NCBI GenBank assembly: GCA_029245865.1
Contig: JAQWOM010000009.1
Span: 274,398-338,397, forward strand
Direction: 5' to 3'
Source: Planctomycetota bacterium
Lineage (GTDB): Bacteria; Planctomycetota; B15-G4
Length of the DNA stretch: 64,000 nucleotides
Part shown: positions 17,333 to 26,805 of the stretch, one piece after another
Layout of the letters: each line of letters opens with the position of its first letter
How positions within the stretch are numbered: position 1 is the stretch's first letter
Made by a program: the position numbers and the translations under genes
The notes under the pieces: generated by a model
What the model was told of the DNA's origin: nothing
Databases searched by the model: none
The model's input: the letters and a program-made list of their open reading frames with translations, nothing else

Positions 17333-18600
17333 TTCGCAGCCCTCTCTTGCGGACGATCCGTACAGGTATTCACAGCCTGATGCTGCACAAACTCCGCAGC
17401 ATGCTCACCACCCTGGGCGTCCTCTTCGGCACAAGTAGCGTCATCTCCATGCTCGCCATCGGCGAGGGGGCCAGTTACGAGGCGCAAGAACAGATCAAGC
17501 TGCTCGGAAGCCAGAACGTCATCCTTCGCAGCGTCAAACCTCCGGACAATCCGAACTCGTCCAGCAATTCGAGAGTCATCACGTACGGCATCACGGATGC
17601 AGACTTTCAGCGGATTGAACAAACCTTTCCGGGCGTAGGCCATGTCGTGCCTGTTCGCATGCTTCAGCAAGAGATTCGAGTGGCAGATCGAGCCCTCAAT
17701 CCCAGGCTGATGGCGACAACTCCGCTCTACCAAGAAGTCACCGGGCGACTACTCTGGGAAGGGCGATTTATTTCGAAAGAAGACGAGCGCAATCTCTCAA
17801 ACGTCTGTGTGCTTGGAACTGAAGTCGCACGCTACCTTTTCCCGTTCGAGTCCGCCCTGGGCCAGCGCGTGAAGATCGGCAGTGACTACTTCACGGTGGT
17901 TGGAACACTCGCCCCTCGCATTTCCCAAAGCGGGACTCCGGCTGCGCCTGGCACCGAAGTGACCGGCGAAATATTCATCCCATTCCAAACCGCACGCCAG
18001 TGGTTCGGGAAATTGCAGGTGAAGCGCCGTGCAGGAAGCCGAACCATGGAACAGGTCGACCTACATGAGGTCGTCATTGAAGTCACCGATCCCAAGAGTG
18101 TTCCTTACGTGGCCGCTGCCACCCGAGAGATGCTCCAGCGCTTTCACAAAACACCCGACTACGAGGTTGTTGTCCCCCTGGAACTTCTGGCACGCGCCGA
18201 AGAGACGAAACGCATCTTCAGTATCGTGCTGGGATCCATCGCAGGAATCAGTCTCCTGGTAGGTGGAATTGGCATCATGAATGTCATGCTTGCAACGGTC
18301 ACCGAGAGAACCCGAGAGATCGGCATCCGACGTGCGCTGGGTGCCAAGCGCCGCGACATCGTGACGCAGTTCCTTGTTGAAACAGTGTGTCTGTCTGTCG
18401 GTGGCGGTTTGATGGGTGTGGCGCTTGGACTCGCGATTCCACTGGTGGTGGAGCATTTCGCCGACATGCGAACCATTGTCACGCTGAGTGCCCCTGTACT
18501 TGCCTTCACAATCTCAGCGGGGACAGGTGTCCTCTTCGGCATTTACCCTGCCTGGAGAGCAGCTGCCATGGATCCTGTGGAAGCGCTCCGCCACGAGTAA
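17329..18600 (+). CDS. MacB/FtsX-type ABC transporter permease
   Basis: A 423-residue permease. TM1 lies in KLRSMLTTLGVLFGTSSVISMLAIGEGA-like sequence (about residues 20-48). A large periplasmic MacB_PCD domain runs to about 285. Three C-terminal membrane helices follow, including the conserved GGIGIMNVMLATVTERTREIGIRRALGA. GTG 17329 has a GGAGAGAGG ribosome-binding site and overlaps the ATPase stop (GTGA). The ATPase and permease are separate, unlike fused MacB. With the two preceding genes it forms a complete MacAB-TolC-type exporter; the cargo (peptide, lipid or lipoprotein) cannot be inferred. Confidence 0.88.
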   Translation: MIRSPLLRTIRTGIHSLMLHKLRSMLTTLGVLFGTSSVISMLAIGEGASYEAQEQIKLLGSQNVILRSVKPPDNPNSSSNSRVITYGITDADFQRIEQTFPGVGHVVPVRMLQQEIRVADRALNPRLMATTPLYQEVTGRLLWEGRFISKEDERNLSNVCVLGTEVARYLFPFESALGQRVKIGSDYFTVVGTLAPRISQSGTPAAPGTEVTGEIFIPFQTARQWFGKLQVKRRAGSRTMEQVDLHEVVIEVTDPKSVPYVAAATREMLQRFHKTPDYEVVVPLELLARAEETKRIFSIVLGSIAGISLLVGGIGIMNVMLATVTERTREIGIRRALGAKRRDIVTQFLVETVCLSVGGGLMGVALGLAIPLVVEHFADMRTIVTLSAPVLAFTISAGTGVLFGIYPAWRAAAMDPVEALRHE

Positions 18601-18644
18601 CAAGCCGACGACCCACTGACTCGCAGAAGGGGCCGGCTCGAGGT

Positions 18645-19073
18645 TCAGAGAACCTTCGATTTGACCGGAGCGGTGCCGGGCTCGAATTGAAGATCGCCCG
18701 TCACCCGGGACACAACCACAGGAAAAATGAATGAGAGCGGCGGCAACACCCACCAGTAGACAGTCGTGTCTGTCTCCACGATGCGAATGCCCGCAGCCTT
18801 GTTCGCCAGGGCAGCCTCCTGAAAGTGCTTCAGGCTGTTGTGCACCGTGCCGTCACCAAACAACGGAAACAAGTCAAACAAGAAGTGAACCCCACCTGCT
18901 GTCGTCACCTGAAAATCTATGGGGTCACCCTTTTGGTTGGTGAGGCCTCTGTCGACATCCCAGAGCGTCGATGAAACACACCCAGGGAGCACAAAGAGCA
19001 GGCCGAGAAGCGGGGCGGCGACCCACCATCCTTGGCGAGAATCAGGGTTTGGCTGCGTCGTCCTCATCTTCAT
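18645..19073 (-). CDS. Small lipoprotein, unknown function
   Basis: A 142-residue protein with a lipobox (LLFVLPGC, Cys near residue 32). The mature part contains GGVHFLFDLFPLFGDGTVHNS, an amphipathic helix and a hydrophobic C-terminal stretch (VYWWVLPPLSFIFPVVVSRVTG) that could be a membrane-associated segment. The start (ATG 19073, or ATG 19067) lies inside the 3' end of the upstream M16 gene by about 30 bp, which suggests co-transcription with the M16 pair. The pattern resembles short TRL-like lipoproteins, but I would not assign a family. Confidence 0.65.
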   Translation of the reverse strand: MKMRTTQPNPDSRQGWWVAAPLLGLLFVLPGCVSSTLWDVDRGLTNQKGDPIDFQVTTAGGVHFLFDLFPLFGDGTVHNSLKHFQEAALANKAAGIRIVETDTTVYWWVLPPLSFIFPVVVSRVTGDLQFEPGTAPVKSKVL

Positions 19074-20580
19074 CCATGGGCTCGCGTGTCAGTGGATCGA
19101 GCATGGGAAGATGCTCGACATCTCCATCGAAGAAATCCTGCATGGACGCACGCCCTTCGAGATCTCCGACCTCGATTGCATCCCAGTCACCCACCACAAG
19201 AAGAGCCATCTGGTCAGGGTGCAGATGCTCTTGAGCCACCCGCTGCACGGCAGCCGCATCGACAGCTCGCACCTTGTCGCGCCAATTCGCCCAGTACTCG
19301 GGGTCACGGTCAGTCATTTCGTCATTGACGAAGACTCCCAACATGGCCCCTTTACTCGCAAAACGCTGCGGGAAGCTTTGAATGAGAGCCTCCTTGGCCA
19401 CGCGCAGTTCTTCTTCGGTGACCTCTTCTGCCTTGATGCGTTCGATCTCCTCAATCATCAGCTTCGCAGCCAGCGCCACGGTGCTGTTCTTCGACTGAAA
19501 GAAGCCGAAGAAAAGACCGTCGTACCAGAACTGCGGCTGCATCTGGGTGACCGCCGTGTAGGCCAAGCCTTCGTCGCTCCGGATCCGATTGGTGACGCGA
19601 CTGGTAAAACCACCCCCACCAAGAATGTCGTTCATGATGCGGAGGGCAATCGCGTCTGGGTCGTCCCTCTGGATGCCTTTGCCAATGAGCAAAGTCGTTC
19701 CCTGTGGGAGGTCGGCCTGCGTCGTCCGTGAGTGGTACATGCCCGGGCTCAAATCATGCGCCGGTTTTGGCGGATCAGGATTCGCCTCGAGTGCTGACCA
19801 CCCTTCGAACGCAGTCTCCAACTTGGCAAGAATCTCGGCCGGTTCGACATCCCCCGTGACAGAGATGATCAGATTGCCCGGATGAAAAATGCGCCCATGC
19901 AGTTCGCGAAGGGCTTCAGGAGTGATCGCCTCGATCGAGTCCTTGGTCGCTTCCCAGGATGAATAGTGGTCCTCACCGAAAGCCAGTCGTGACACCGTCG
20001 GCATGGCCACGCCCATCGGATTGTCATTCCGCGTCTCAAAGCCCTCGATGACCTGGTCCTGGAAGAGGCGCAACTTCTCCTGATCGAAGCCAGGATTGCG
20101 CACGATGTCCATGAACAGAGCGAAGGCTTCGTCAAAGTTTGCTTTCAAGCAGTCGATGCTCGCCCCCGACACCTCACCCCCCACGGAGGTGCTGACATTC
20201 GCTGCCAGAAAATCGAGTTGCTCATCGAGATCATCCGGCTTGACGGAGGTGGTCCCACCTCGGCGCATCTGGCCACCTAGCGCACCGTTCAATCCAACCT
20301 GATCTTGATCGAGTAGGTATTCCCCCCCCTTGAAGGTGAAGGACAGGCTGATCAACGGGAACTCGTGGCTGGGCACCACGTAAACCGGCACGCCATTGGA
20401 GAGCACGTGTCGATATTCGGCGCCAACTGGAGGCGTAAAGTCCAAATCCGGGAAGGCGAGATCGCCCGGATGGGCCGGAATCGCGGCGGCGTCCTGGGGC
20501 GGCATGGGAGCGAGGGCCGCCACCGTAGCGGAAACGCCACAAAGCAAGAGAGCGGTCAGCATGGTGCAAGAGGCTTTCAT
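19042..20580 (-). CDS. M16 peptidase-fold protein lacking the zinc motif
   Basis: About 512 residues from ATG 20580 (AAGGA about 10 bp upstream; ATG 20592 is an alternative). There is a signal peptide (LTALLLCGVSATVAALA). It has the two-domain M16 fold, but where active members have HxxEH the sequence reads GLNGALGGQMRRGG, so the zinc ligands are missing. The partner-type C-terminal half is preserved (GGGGFTSRVTNRIRSDEGLAY), with the R/Y signature of M16B substrate-binding subunits. It follows the active M16 gene by about 20-30 bp, so the two probably form a heterodimeric periplasmic protease. Confidence 0.85.
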   Translation of the reverse strand: MKASCTMLTALLLCGVSATVAALAPMPPQDAAAIPAHPGDLAFPDLDFTPPVGAEYRHVLSNGVPVYVVPSHEFPLISLSFTFKGGEYLLDQDQVGLNGALGGQMRRGGTTSVKPDDLDEQLDFLAANVSTSVGGEVSGASIDCLKANFDEAFALFMDIVRNPGFDQEKLRLFQDQVIEGFETRNDNPMGVAMPTVSRLAFGEDHYSSWEATKDSIEAITPEALRELHGRIFHPGNLIISVTGDVEPAEILAKLETAFEGWSALEANPDPPKPAHDLSPGMYHSRTTQADLPQGTTLLIGKGIQRDDPDAIALRIMNDILGGGGFTSRVTNRIRSDEGLAYTAVTQMQPQFWYDGLFFGFFQSKNSTVALAAKLMIEEIERIKAEEVTEEELRVAKEALIQSFPQRFASKGAMLGVFVNDEMTDRDPEYWANWRDKVRAVDAAAVQRVAQEHLHPDQMALLVVGDWDAIEVGDLEGRASMQDFFDGDVEHLPMLDPLTREPMDEDEDDAAKP

Positions 20581-20612
20581 CGTGAGTGTCATCCTTCTTC
20601 TCGTTTCTCGGG

Positions 20613-22397
20613 TCAGCCTTCGGATTCGGATTCGGATTCGGATTCGTCGGTGGACTTCGCACCACCGGCTTCGGCGATCATGGTTTCGATCTCGCCGAGA
20701 ACGTATTCGATCATCGGCCGGTACTCTTCAGGAGCACTGGTCAACTGACCGCGCATCATCTCGGCCATGCCGGGCAGCTGTTCCTCATTGCCGGCGAACT
20801 GAGCCTTGATCTGATCGAGCATCATCTTGGCCTGGCCTTGCATCTCCGGAGACAGTGCGGCGAACAGCGGGTTCTCCGGCTCACTTCCTTCGATGCGGGT
20901 GTAGACGGCCACTGACCGATTGGTCTCCTCGAAATAGGTGTTGGCAACTCGCTGGATATCCTCTGCCGTCACTTCCTGCAGCAGCTTGCTTCCCTCGTTG
21001 ATGTAGCGCCAACTCCGCGTCGCCTCAAAAAATCCAAGTTGCAAGCGCAAGAAGTCGTTGCTCTGCAACTGCCGATAGCTGTCCGCAGCAATCTGATTCT
21101 TGACCTTCTGCAACTCGTATTCGTTGACCGGCTCGGTCTTGAGCATCTCGACCTGTGCGTACCACGCCTGTTCGAGATCATCAGGCGTCGCATCGCCTTT
21201 GGTCTGAGCGCTAAAAGAGAATGCTCCGGCGTACTTACGACTGTCTTGCGACACGCGTGCACTCTGCGCAATCTCCTGGCCCTCGACGAGATCCTTGTAG
21301 AGGCGGCCCGTGCGTCCGTTGAGAATCTCGGCCAGTACGTCAAGCGGATAGCTGTCGCGGTGCATGAAAGGCGCCGTGTGGTAGCGCACTTCGATCTGGT
21401 CCTGACACTCACACTCGCCAATCATTCGCTTTTCGGCAATCTGCGGCATTTCCAGCGTCACCACCGGCGGAGGCTCCACCTCGCCTCGCGGAATGGGGCC
21501 GAAATACTGGCTGATCAACTCCTCGGCATTTGCCGGATCAAAGTCACCCACAATGATTCCCACCAGATTGTTTGGCCGGTAGTAGACATTGAAGTAACTG
21601 TCGAAATCTTGGCGTGTGTAGCTATTGAGATCCGTCGGCCAACCGATCACGGACCAGCTGTACGGAGAGCTCTGCCAGAACATTGCGTCAAACTGCTCGT
21701 CAAGGCGCCCGGTAGGCGACGACTCAAGGCGCATGCGACGCTCTTCGTGGACCACATCCCGTTCGCTGTAGAACTCACGAAAGACCGAGTCTTTCAGGCG
21801 GTCCGATTCCATCCACGCCCACAACTCGAGTTTATTGCTCGGGACATCGATGAAGTAGAACGTCATGTCATGCGACGTGAAGGCATTCATGCCGCGAGCA
21901 CCCTCTGCCGAGTAGAGGCTGTCGAACTCGTTTTTGACGATGGCTTCCTTGTGAGTGTCCATCGCCTCTTTTAGCTCCGCGCGCAAGGTGCGCAAGGCTT
22001 CCGTGTCGTTCTCCGGATTCCACGGGTCATCGATCTCGCCGGCCAGAAAGCGGTCATACTGTTCCGTCCAGACGATCTGATTGATCTTTGTCTTGATGTC
22101 CTTCTGTTCGTCCATGAACCGCTGGTCCTGGGCGGCGTTCCGGGTACCCACCGTGGTGGTGCCCTTGAACATCATGTGCTCGAAGAAGTGACTGATGCCG
22201 GTGATCCCCGGCCGTTCGTTCACAGATCCGACCTTGGCGACCCAACCAGCTGAAATGGTGTTGGGCTCCTCGTATCGGGGCAACAGCAGAAACTTCATGC
22301 CGTTGTCGAGAATGAGCTCCTCAACATCCACGTTCTGCGCAGAGGCGAGGGGTGACAGAAGGGCAAGGGCCAGCAAGGCCCGGGTGAAACGCGCCAT
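20613..22397 (-). CDS. Active M16 family zinc metalloprotease
   Basis: A 594-residue protein with a signal peptide (RALLALALLSPLASAQ). The inverted zinc motif is intact: GISHFFEHMMFKGTT near residues 67-80, with HxxEH and the downstream Glu region ARGMNAFTSHDMTFYFIDV. Later parts include YRPNNLVGIIVGDFD and LAEILNGRTGRLYKDL. The last residues are an acidic Ser-Glu run encoded by a hexanucleotide repeat. ATG 22397 has GAGG 9 bp upstream. It is paired with the catalytically silent M16 protein downstream; such pairs digest peptides in a closed chamber. Confidence 0.88.
   Translation of the reverse strand: MARFTRALLALALLSPLASAQNVDVEELILDNGMKFLLLPRYEEPNTISAGWVAKVGSVNERPGITGISHFFEHMMFKGTTTVGTRNAAQDQRFMDEQKDIKTKINQIVWTEQYDRFLAGEIDDPWNPENDTEALRTLRAELKEAMDTHKEAIVKNEFDSLYSAEGARGMNAFTSHDMTFYFIDVPSNKLELWAWMESDRLKDSVFREFYSERDVVHEERRMRLESSPTGRLDEQFDAMFWQSSPYSWSVIGWPTDLNSYTRQDFDSYFNVYYRPNNLVGIIVGDFDPANAEELISQYFGPIPRGEVEPPPVVTLEMPQIAEKRMIGECECQDQIEVRYHTAPFMHRDSYPLDVLAEILNGRTGRLYKDLVEGQEIAQSARVSQDSRKYAGAFSFSAQTKGDATPDDLEQAWYAQVEMLKTEPVNEYELQKVKNQIAADSYRQLQSNDFLRLQLGFFEATRSWRYINEGSKLLQEVTAEDIQRVANTYFEETNRSVAVYTRIEGSEPENPLFAALSPEMQGQAKMMLDQIKAQFAGNEEQLPGMAEMMRGQLTSAPEEYRPMIEYVLGEIETMIAEAGGAKSTDESESESESEG
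20619..20646. repeat. Hexanucleotide tandem repeat TTCGGA, about 4.7 copies
   Basis: Units at 20619, 20625, 20631 and 20637 are identical, followed by a partial unit. On the minus strand they encode alternating Ser and Glu at the very end of the active M16 protease. Copy-number change would lengthen the acidic tail without shifting the frame. Confidence 0.9.
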
Positions 22398-22657
22398 GAA
22401 ACAAGACCTCGGGGTGGAAGCGTGAGAGGCCGCGAGGCCGGACCCGACTCGTGAGCCACGGCAAAGCGGGCTGCGAAGTCTACATATCCGACGCAGCTCT
22501 GCCGAGAGGTGTGGTCATGATCTCCCAGCCGAATCCCGTGTGATTCTGCAAACAAGGTCCAAGAACGGACCATAAGGCCACAAGATCTACCGCAACGCGC
22601 GCTTCGCTCTCCCCCGAGACCCTCCGGGGATGGGCAGGCAGAGCATTCCAAGGCACC

Positions 22658-23365
22658 TCAGTCGTCTTTTCGGCGCTCGCCGTACCACAAGTCCAGTCGA
22701 TCGCGCTTCTTCAGCCCTCGCTTGCCACGCAACACGATGCCCAGAGTGCGGGCCAGGAGTTCGCGAGTCCCATAAGTACGCAGCTTCCGGCCCGAGGTCA
22801 CCACGGGCTGTTTGACCCAGCCAAAGCGCCCCTGCTTGCGCAACAAACGCGAAAGCTCCAGTTCCTCACCTGCAAAGAACCGCTCATCAAAGCCTCCGAC
22901 CGCCTCGAATGCTTCCCGCCTCACGAACAAGAACGCTCCATAGGCCAGACCAGCCCATCGAAAGTAAGTGCTCATCATCCAGAGCGGTGGTCGGAACCAG
23001 AGTGGAACTCGCTCATCCCACCGCACTTCGCCACAGCCATAGACGGCACCCCTCTCCAAGGCCTCTGCGATGCCACTCACCGTGCCTGCCCCGACAAGCG
23101 TATCTGCATCAACGAAGACCAACATTTGCCCCGAAGCCGCGCGTGCTCCCGTGTTTCGGGTGGCAGCGATCTGGCGGTGCTCACATCCCACGACTTTGGC
23201 CCCATGTTCTTTGGCAACAAGCGCCGTGCGGTCCGTGGACGCATCATCTGCAACGATGATCTCGTACTCGACACCTGCAGTTCTTGCCGAAGCGTGCAGC
23301 GCTTCAAGGGATGCAGGCAGAGAGGCCTGCTCGTTCCAGGCAGGGACGACGAATGACCAGAGCAC
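22658..23365 (-). CDS. Family 2 glycosyltransferase
   Basis: A 235-residue GT-A glycosyltransferase. Key segments are FVVPAWNEQASL, VADDASTDRT, AATRNTGARAASG, the DxD motif FVDADTLV, and GGFDERFFAGEELELSRLLRKQG with the acid/ExExS-like acceptor site. A hydrophobic stretch around PPLWMMSTYFRWAGLAYGAFLFV may associate with the membrane. It uses a GTG start at 23365. It resembles TagA/RgtA-independent, cytosolic polysaccharide glycosyltransferases broadly; donor and acceptor cannot be inferred. It has no close operon partner. Confidence 0.83.
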   Translation of the reverse strand: MLWSFVVPAWNEQASLPASLEALHASARTAGVEYEIIVADDASTDRTALVAKEHGAKVVGCEHRQIAATRNTGARAASGQMLVFVDADTLVGAGTVSGIAEALERGAVYGCGEVRWDERVPLWFRPPLWMMSTYFRWAGLAYGAFLFVRREAFEAVGGFDERFFAGEELELSRLLRKQGRFGWVKQPVVTSGRKLRTYGTRELLARTLGIVLRGKRGLKKRDRLDLWYGERRKDD

Positions 23366-23520
23366 GCGCGATCTTCCAAGGGGAGCGTGCCTGACAGGAT
23401 ACCGGGCCCCTCAACGCCTTGGCGAGATGCAACCATCCTTTGAGAAGGCGCTCGGTACACCAGGCGTCGGAGCCCACCGTTGTGCCGCCCCACCACTGCA
23501 TTCACCCTCTGAGACCACCC

Positions 23521-24849
23521 TCACGACTCTCGAGCAGGCAGCAGGGCCTTGAGAGACAGGGTTCCTACGATGGCGCAGAGAGTGGAAATCGCCAGGATGC
23601 CCACCTTGGAGGCGTCGAGAAGCTCTCCATCGAGGGCCATGCCAGCGATGAACAGGGCCATCGTGAAGCCGATCCCCGTCAAAACTCCGCCAGCTGTCAG
23701 GGCCCCCCAGCCGATGCCCTCGGGCAATCGGGCCAGGCCCAACCGCACTCCAACCCAGCTGAAAAGCACCACGCCCGCGGGTTTCCCCACACCAAGTCCA
23801 AAGACGATGGCCAAGGCCACAGGATCACTGAGGTCGGACAACTCGAAGGCGACGCCCGCATTGGCGAGGGCGAAGAGCGGCATGATCACGAAGGCAACCC
23901 AGGGGTGCAGTGCGTGCTCGAGTCGCTCCAGTGGTGAAACGCTCTCTTTCACGGCAGTCTCCACGTGCCGAAGAGCGCCGCCCGACTTGTCTCTTCCTTC
24001 CCAGCCTTCCCCATGAAAGACCTGTGAAGCCTTCTGGACAATCTCGGATGTCATGCCGGGCTTGACCCAACGCTGCGCTGGCGTCATGAGCCCAAGGACG
24101 ACTCCTGCAAGAGTGGCATGCACCCCCGATTCGTGGAATCCGAACCACGCCCCCGCACCCGCCACCATGTACACAGCAAAACTGCGCACTCCCAGTCGTG
24201 ACAAAACAGCCACAAGGGCAAGGCCAGCCAGACCGAACACCAACGCAGCAGCATGAACCTGATCGGTGTAGCCCACGGCAATGACGAGGATGGCCCCAAT
24301 ATCGTCAGCGATTGCGAGAGACAACAAGAGGATCCGAAGACTGCTGGGAACCCTTGGCCCAAGCAACGCGAGACATCCCACGACGAACGCGATGTCCGTG
24401 GCCATGGGAATCCCCCAGCCTTGCGCTCCAGGCTCGCCTGCCTGAAGGAGTAAATAGGCCCCAGCCGGAACGACCATCCCGCCGAGAGCTGCAATCACTG
24501 GTAGAGCCGCACGACTCGGGTCACGCAATTCGCCCAGCACGATCTCGCGCTTCACTTCGAGGCCAATCACAAAGAAGAAAACCGCCATCAGCCCGTCATT
24601 GATCCAGTGCTTGAGCGAATGGCTCATCTCGAAGCCACCGATCTTGAAGCCGACGGAGGTTTCCCAGAAACCGAGAAAGCCTTCCGCCATCGACGAGTTG
24701 GCAAGGATCACGGCCGCCACAGCGGCCACGACCAAGACAATCCCGCTGGCTGCCTCCACGTGCATGAAGGTCGCGATCGGCCCAACAAGCCGGTCGACGG
24801 GGGCACGCGGGAGGGCTGCAAAATCTTGACCTGAATCCTGTGCGGTCAT
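23521..24849 (-). CDS. nhaA: Na+/H+ antiporter NhaA
   Basis: A 442-residue member of the NhaA family with about 12 membrane segments. Characteristic motifs are FFVIGLEVKREIVLGELRDP, IPMATDIAFVVGCLALLG and LSLAIADDIGAILVIA; the last carries the paired Asp residues of the ion-binding site (Asp163/Asp164 in E. coli). The C-terminal GIGFTMALFIAGMALDG segment is also typical. A cytoplasmic loop near residues 250-285 is longer than in E. coli NhaA. It exchanges cytoplasmic Na+ for periplasmic H+, in keeping with a marine or saline habitat (inference). It is transcribed alone. Confidence 0.93.
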   Translation of the reverse strand: MTAQDSGQDFAALPRAPVDRLVGPIATFMHVEAASGIVLVVAAVAAVILANSSMAEGFLGFWETSVGFKIGGFEMSHSLKHWINDGLMAVFFFVIGLEVKREIVLGELRDPSRAALPVIAALGGMVVPAGAYLLLQAGEPGAQGWGIPMATDIAFVVGCLALLGPRVPSSLRILLLSLAIADDIGAILVIAVGYTDQVHAAALVFGLAGLALVAVLSRLGVRSFAVYMVAGAGAWFGFHESGVHATLAGVVLGLMTPAQRWVKPGMTSEIVQKASQVFHGEGWEGRDKSGGALRHVETAVKESVSPLERLEHALHPWVAFVIMPLFALANAGVAFELSDLSDPVALAIVFGLGVGKPAGVVLFSWVGVRLGLARLPEGIGWGALTAGGVLTGIGFTMALFIAGMALDGELLDASKVGILAISTLCAIVGTLSLKALLPARES

Positions 24850-25096
24850 GCGTCGGTACGCCCTTTTCGTTAGATGGGGTTCTCGGCAGTTCCTAGCTGC
24901 CTGACCTCGTACTCAAAACTCATGATAAGGATGCAGGGCCGTGCTGTCGTGCCGTCACAGGCACTCACCCCCCGATTCCGCGGCTAGAATGGCTAGTCCA
25001 CCCACCAATTGCTGTGGACCTGCGAGAGAGAGAGCGCAAGTCGTTATCATCTGCGCCCGATCACAAGTCGATAGCCTGTACCCCGGAGCTCCGAAC

Positions 25097-26770
25097 ATGC
25101 CTGCCTTTGTCTGCCGCCTCGCCAATTCAGCCTTCACGATCTTCGTTACGACCATGCTGGCAATGGGCCTCACGGCAGACGCCGTAGCCCAGACAGGCGT
25201 TCTTTACGGCCTCAATCACAACGGACAGGTCACGGTGAACGCGAGCATCCTCGACTCGTTGAAGGGCTCCTCATGGGTAGATCTGGTTGTCGATGGCAGT
25301 GATCGCTACGTCTTGCGTGATGACGGTCGCGTCGACAAAAACGGACTTGAGGAATACAAGATCAAGTGCAAAGACGGCGAGGGAGATGACCTCGACGCGG
25401 GACTCTGGGTGGGCCTCGTAGAAAAGGAAGGAGACATCTGGGCCTTGAGCGCCAAAGGCTATCTGGCGAAGAACGGCGTGTGCAATTTCAAGCTCAACCA
25501 AGGCGATTTCTTCTTCACAAAACTCTTCGTCGGCGAAACAAGCGGCACCGTCAACACGTGGGCCCTGCGCTCTGACGGCGCCCTGTTCGAGAACGGAACC
25601 GCCGGCCAGAAGTTCCAACTCGTGGGTGGTCCCGGCCTTATCCCCCCAGGCTCCCCAAAGGGCACATCGGCGCCCGTCGACGGCCAAGCTTCCGACACCA
25701 TGTGGATGTCCGGCGCAGTGAGCAGCGACGGTCGCGTCTACGCCATGCGGCGAGATGGCAAAGTCTTCGACTGCCAATTTCTTGCAACTCCCACGCCCTG
25801 GCCAGGAGAGCTCATTGCCGATCTCCCCTTCGGGAGTTCATCAAACTCGGCCACGCTCTACGCCGACTTCGCATTCACAGCGGACGACAAATGGTGGGCT
25901 CTTCGCGGCTCGGGCAAGGTCTACAACCAAGACAACACCTTGAACGCCTCCATTGAGTTCAACGGAAACAGTTCTGGCAAACAGATTTTCGTCGAATTGC
26001 TTCCTCTCCCGGTCATTCCAGGCACAAGCACCGACACGTCGTTTTTCGCGCTACGAAAAGACGGCAAGCTGTTTCGCGAGACCCAGGTCTCCGCGGTCGT
26101 TGAACTCCCCAAGTCTGGCTATGGGGCACTCGCCCTCTCCTCAGAAGCTCCCGACCTCACAAACCACAAAAACGCCTTGCCTGTGGTCACCAAATACGAT
26201 GTGCAGGCAGTGACTGGGACAGCCTTCTCGGTCCCGATCCTGGCCACCGACACGGACAAGCCGTTGAGTGAATTGACATTCACTGTCGACGAAAGCTTGC
26301 CGCCCTTTACCGAAGGCGCAACCTACAACTCTATGACTCGCACGATCAGTTGGGATTTACCGATCAAAGGCAAGTACAAGATCAAGATCGAGGTCGATGA
26401 CGGGGTCGGCAAAATCGTGAAGAAGACATTCAAAATCGTTGTCCGAGACCCACCTGTCAACCCGGCCAAACAAGTCAAGCCACGTGCCGCCAAGATCAAG
26501 GGCACTCAGGCACTTGTCGGGGTTGAGCTTGTTCTTCCTCTGCAGATCAGCGATCAGAACGGTGATGCTCTCACGGTCACAGTGGACGACACTGTGCCAC
26601 CTTTTACTTACGGGGCGACTTTTGATTCCGGGACAAACACCTTCACCTGGACAGATTCCGAACTGAGTCATATCGGCTCTTACACCATTCAGTTCAACAT
26701 CAGCGACGGAATCGCAACCGTGAAGCGCAAGGTCAAGATCAAGCTGGTGAGTAGCTTGTACATCTTCTAG
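25097..26770 (+). CDS. Secreted seven-repeat propeller-like protein with two Ig-like domains
   Basis: The start ATG 25097 (GGAG 8 bp upstream) gives 557 residues with a signal peptide (FTIFVTTMLAMGLTADAVAQ). Residues about 30-330 hold seven copies of a motif with the form (W/Y/F)-A-L-R-x-D-G-x-(V/L)-x-x-N: YGLNHNGQV, YVLRDDGRV, WALSAKGYL, WALRSDGAL, YAMRRDGKV, WALRGSGKV and FALRKDGKL. Seven repeats suggest a seven-bladed beta-propeller. Two cadherin/He_PIG-like domains follow (about 360-455 and 465-557). Each holds a LPPFTEGATY or VPPFTYGATF segment and a D-G near its end. It is probably an extracellular binding protein; no enzyme motif is seen. Confidence 0.75.
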   Translation: MPAFVCRLANSAFTIFVTTMLAMGLTADAVAQTGVLYGLNHNGQVTVNASILDSLKGSSWVDLVVDGSDRYVLRDDGRVDKNGLEEYKIKCKDGEGDDLDAGLWVGLVEKEGDIWALSAKGYLAKNGVCNFKLNQGDFFFTKLFVGETSGTVNTWALRSDGALFENGTAGQKFQLVGGPGLIPPGSPKGTSAPVDGQASDTMWMSGAVSSDGRVYAMRRDGKVFDCQFLATPTPWPGELIADLPFGSSSNSATLYADFAFTADDKWWALRGSGKVYNQDNTLNASIEFNGNSSGKQIFVELLPLPVIPGTSTDTSFFALRKDGKLFRETQVSAVVELPKSGYGALALSSEAPDLTNHKNALPVVTKYDVQAVTGTAFSVPILATDTDKPLSELTFTVDESLPPFTEGATYNSMTRTISWDLPIKGKYKIKIEVDDGVGKIVKKTFKIVVRDPPVNPAKQVKPRAAKIKGTQALVGVELVLPLQISDQNGDALTVTVDDTVPPFTYGATFDSGTNTFTWTDSELSHIGSYTIQFNISDGIATVKRKVKIKLVSSLYIF

Positions 26771-26805
26771 ACGAAGACTTTCACCAGAAGCGAACGCTCC
26801 ACGCG

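Noticed and set aside
21039-21974. 311-codon plus-strand frame antisense to the active M16 gene
   Set aside because: Long antisense frames are common in GC-rich DNA; the minus strand encodes a clear M16 protease here.
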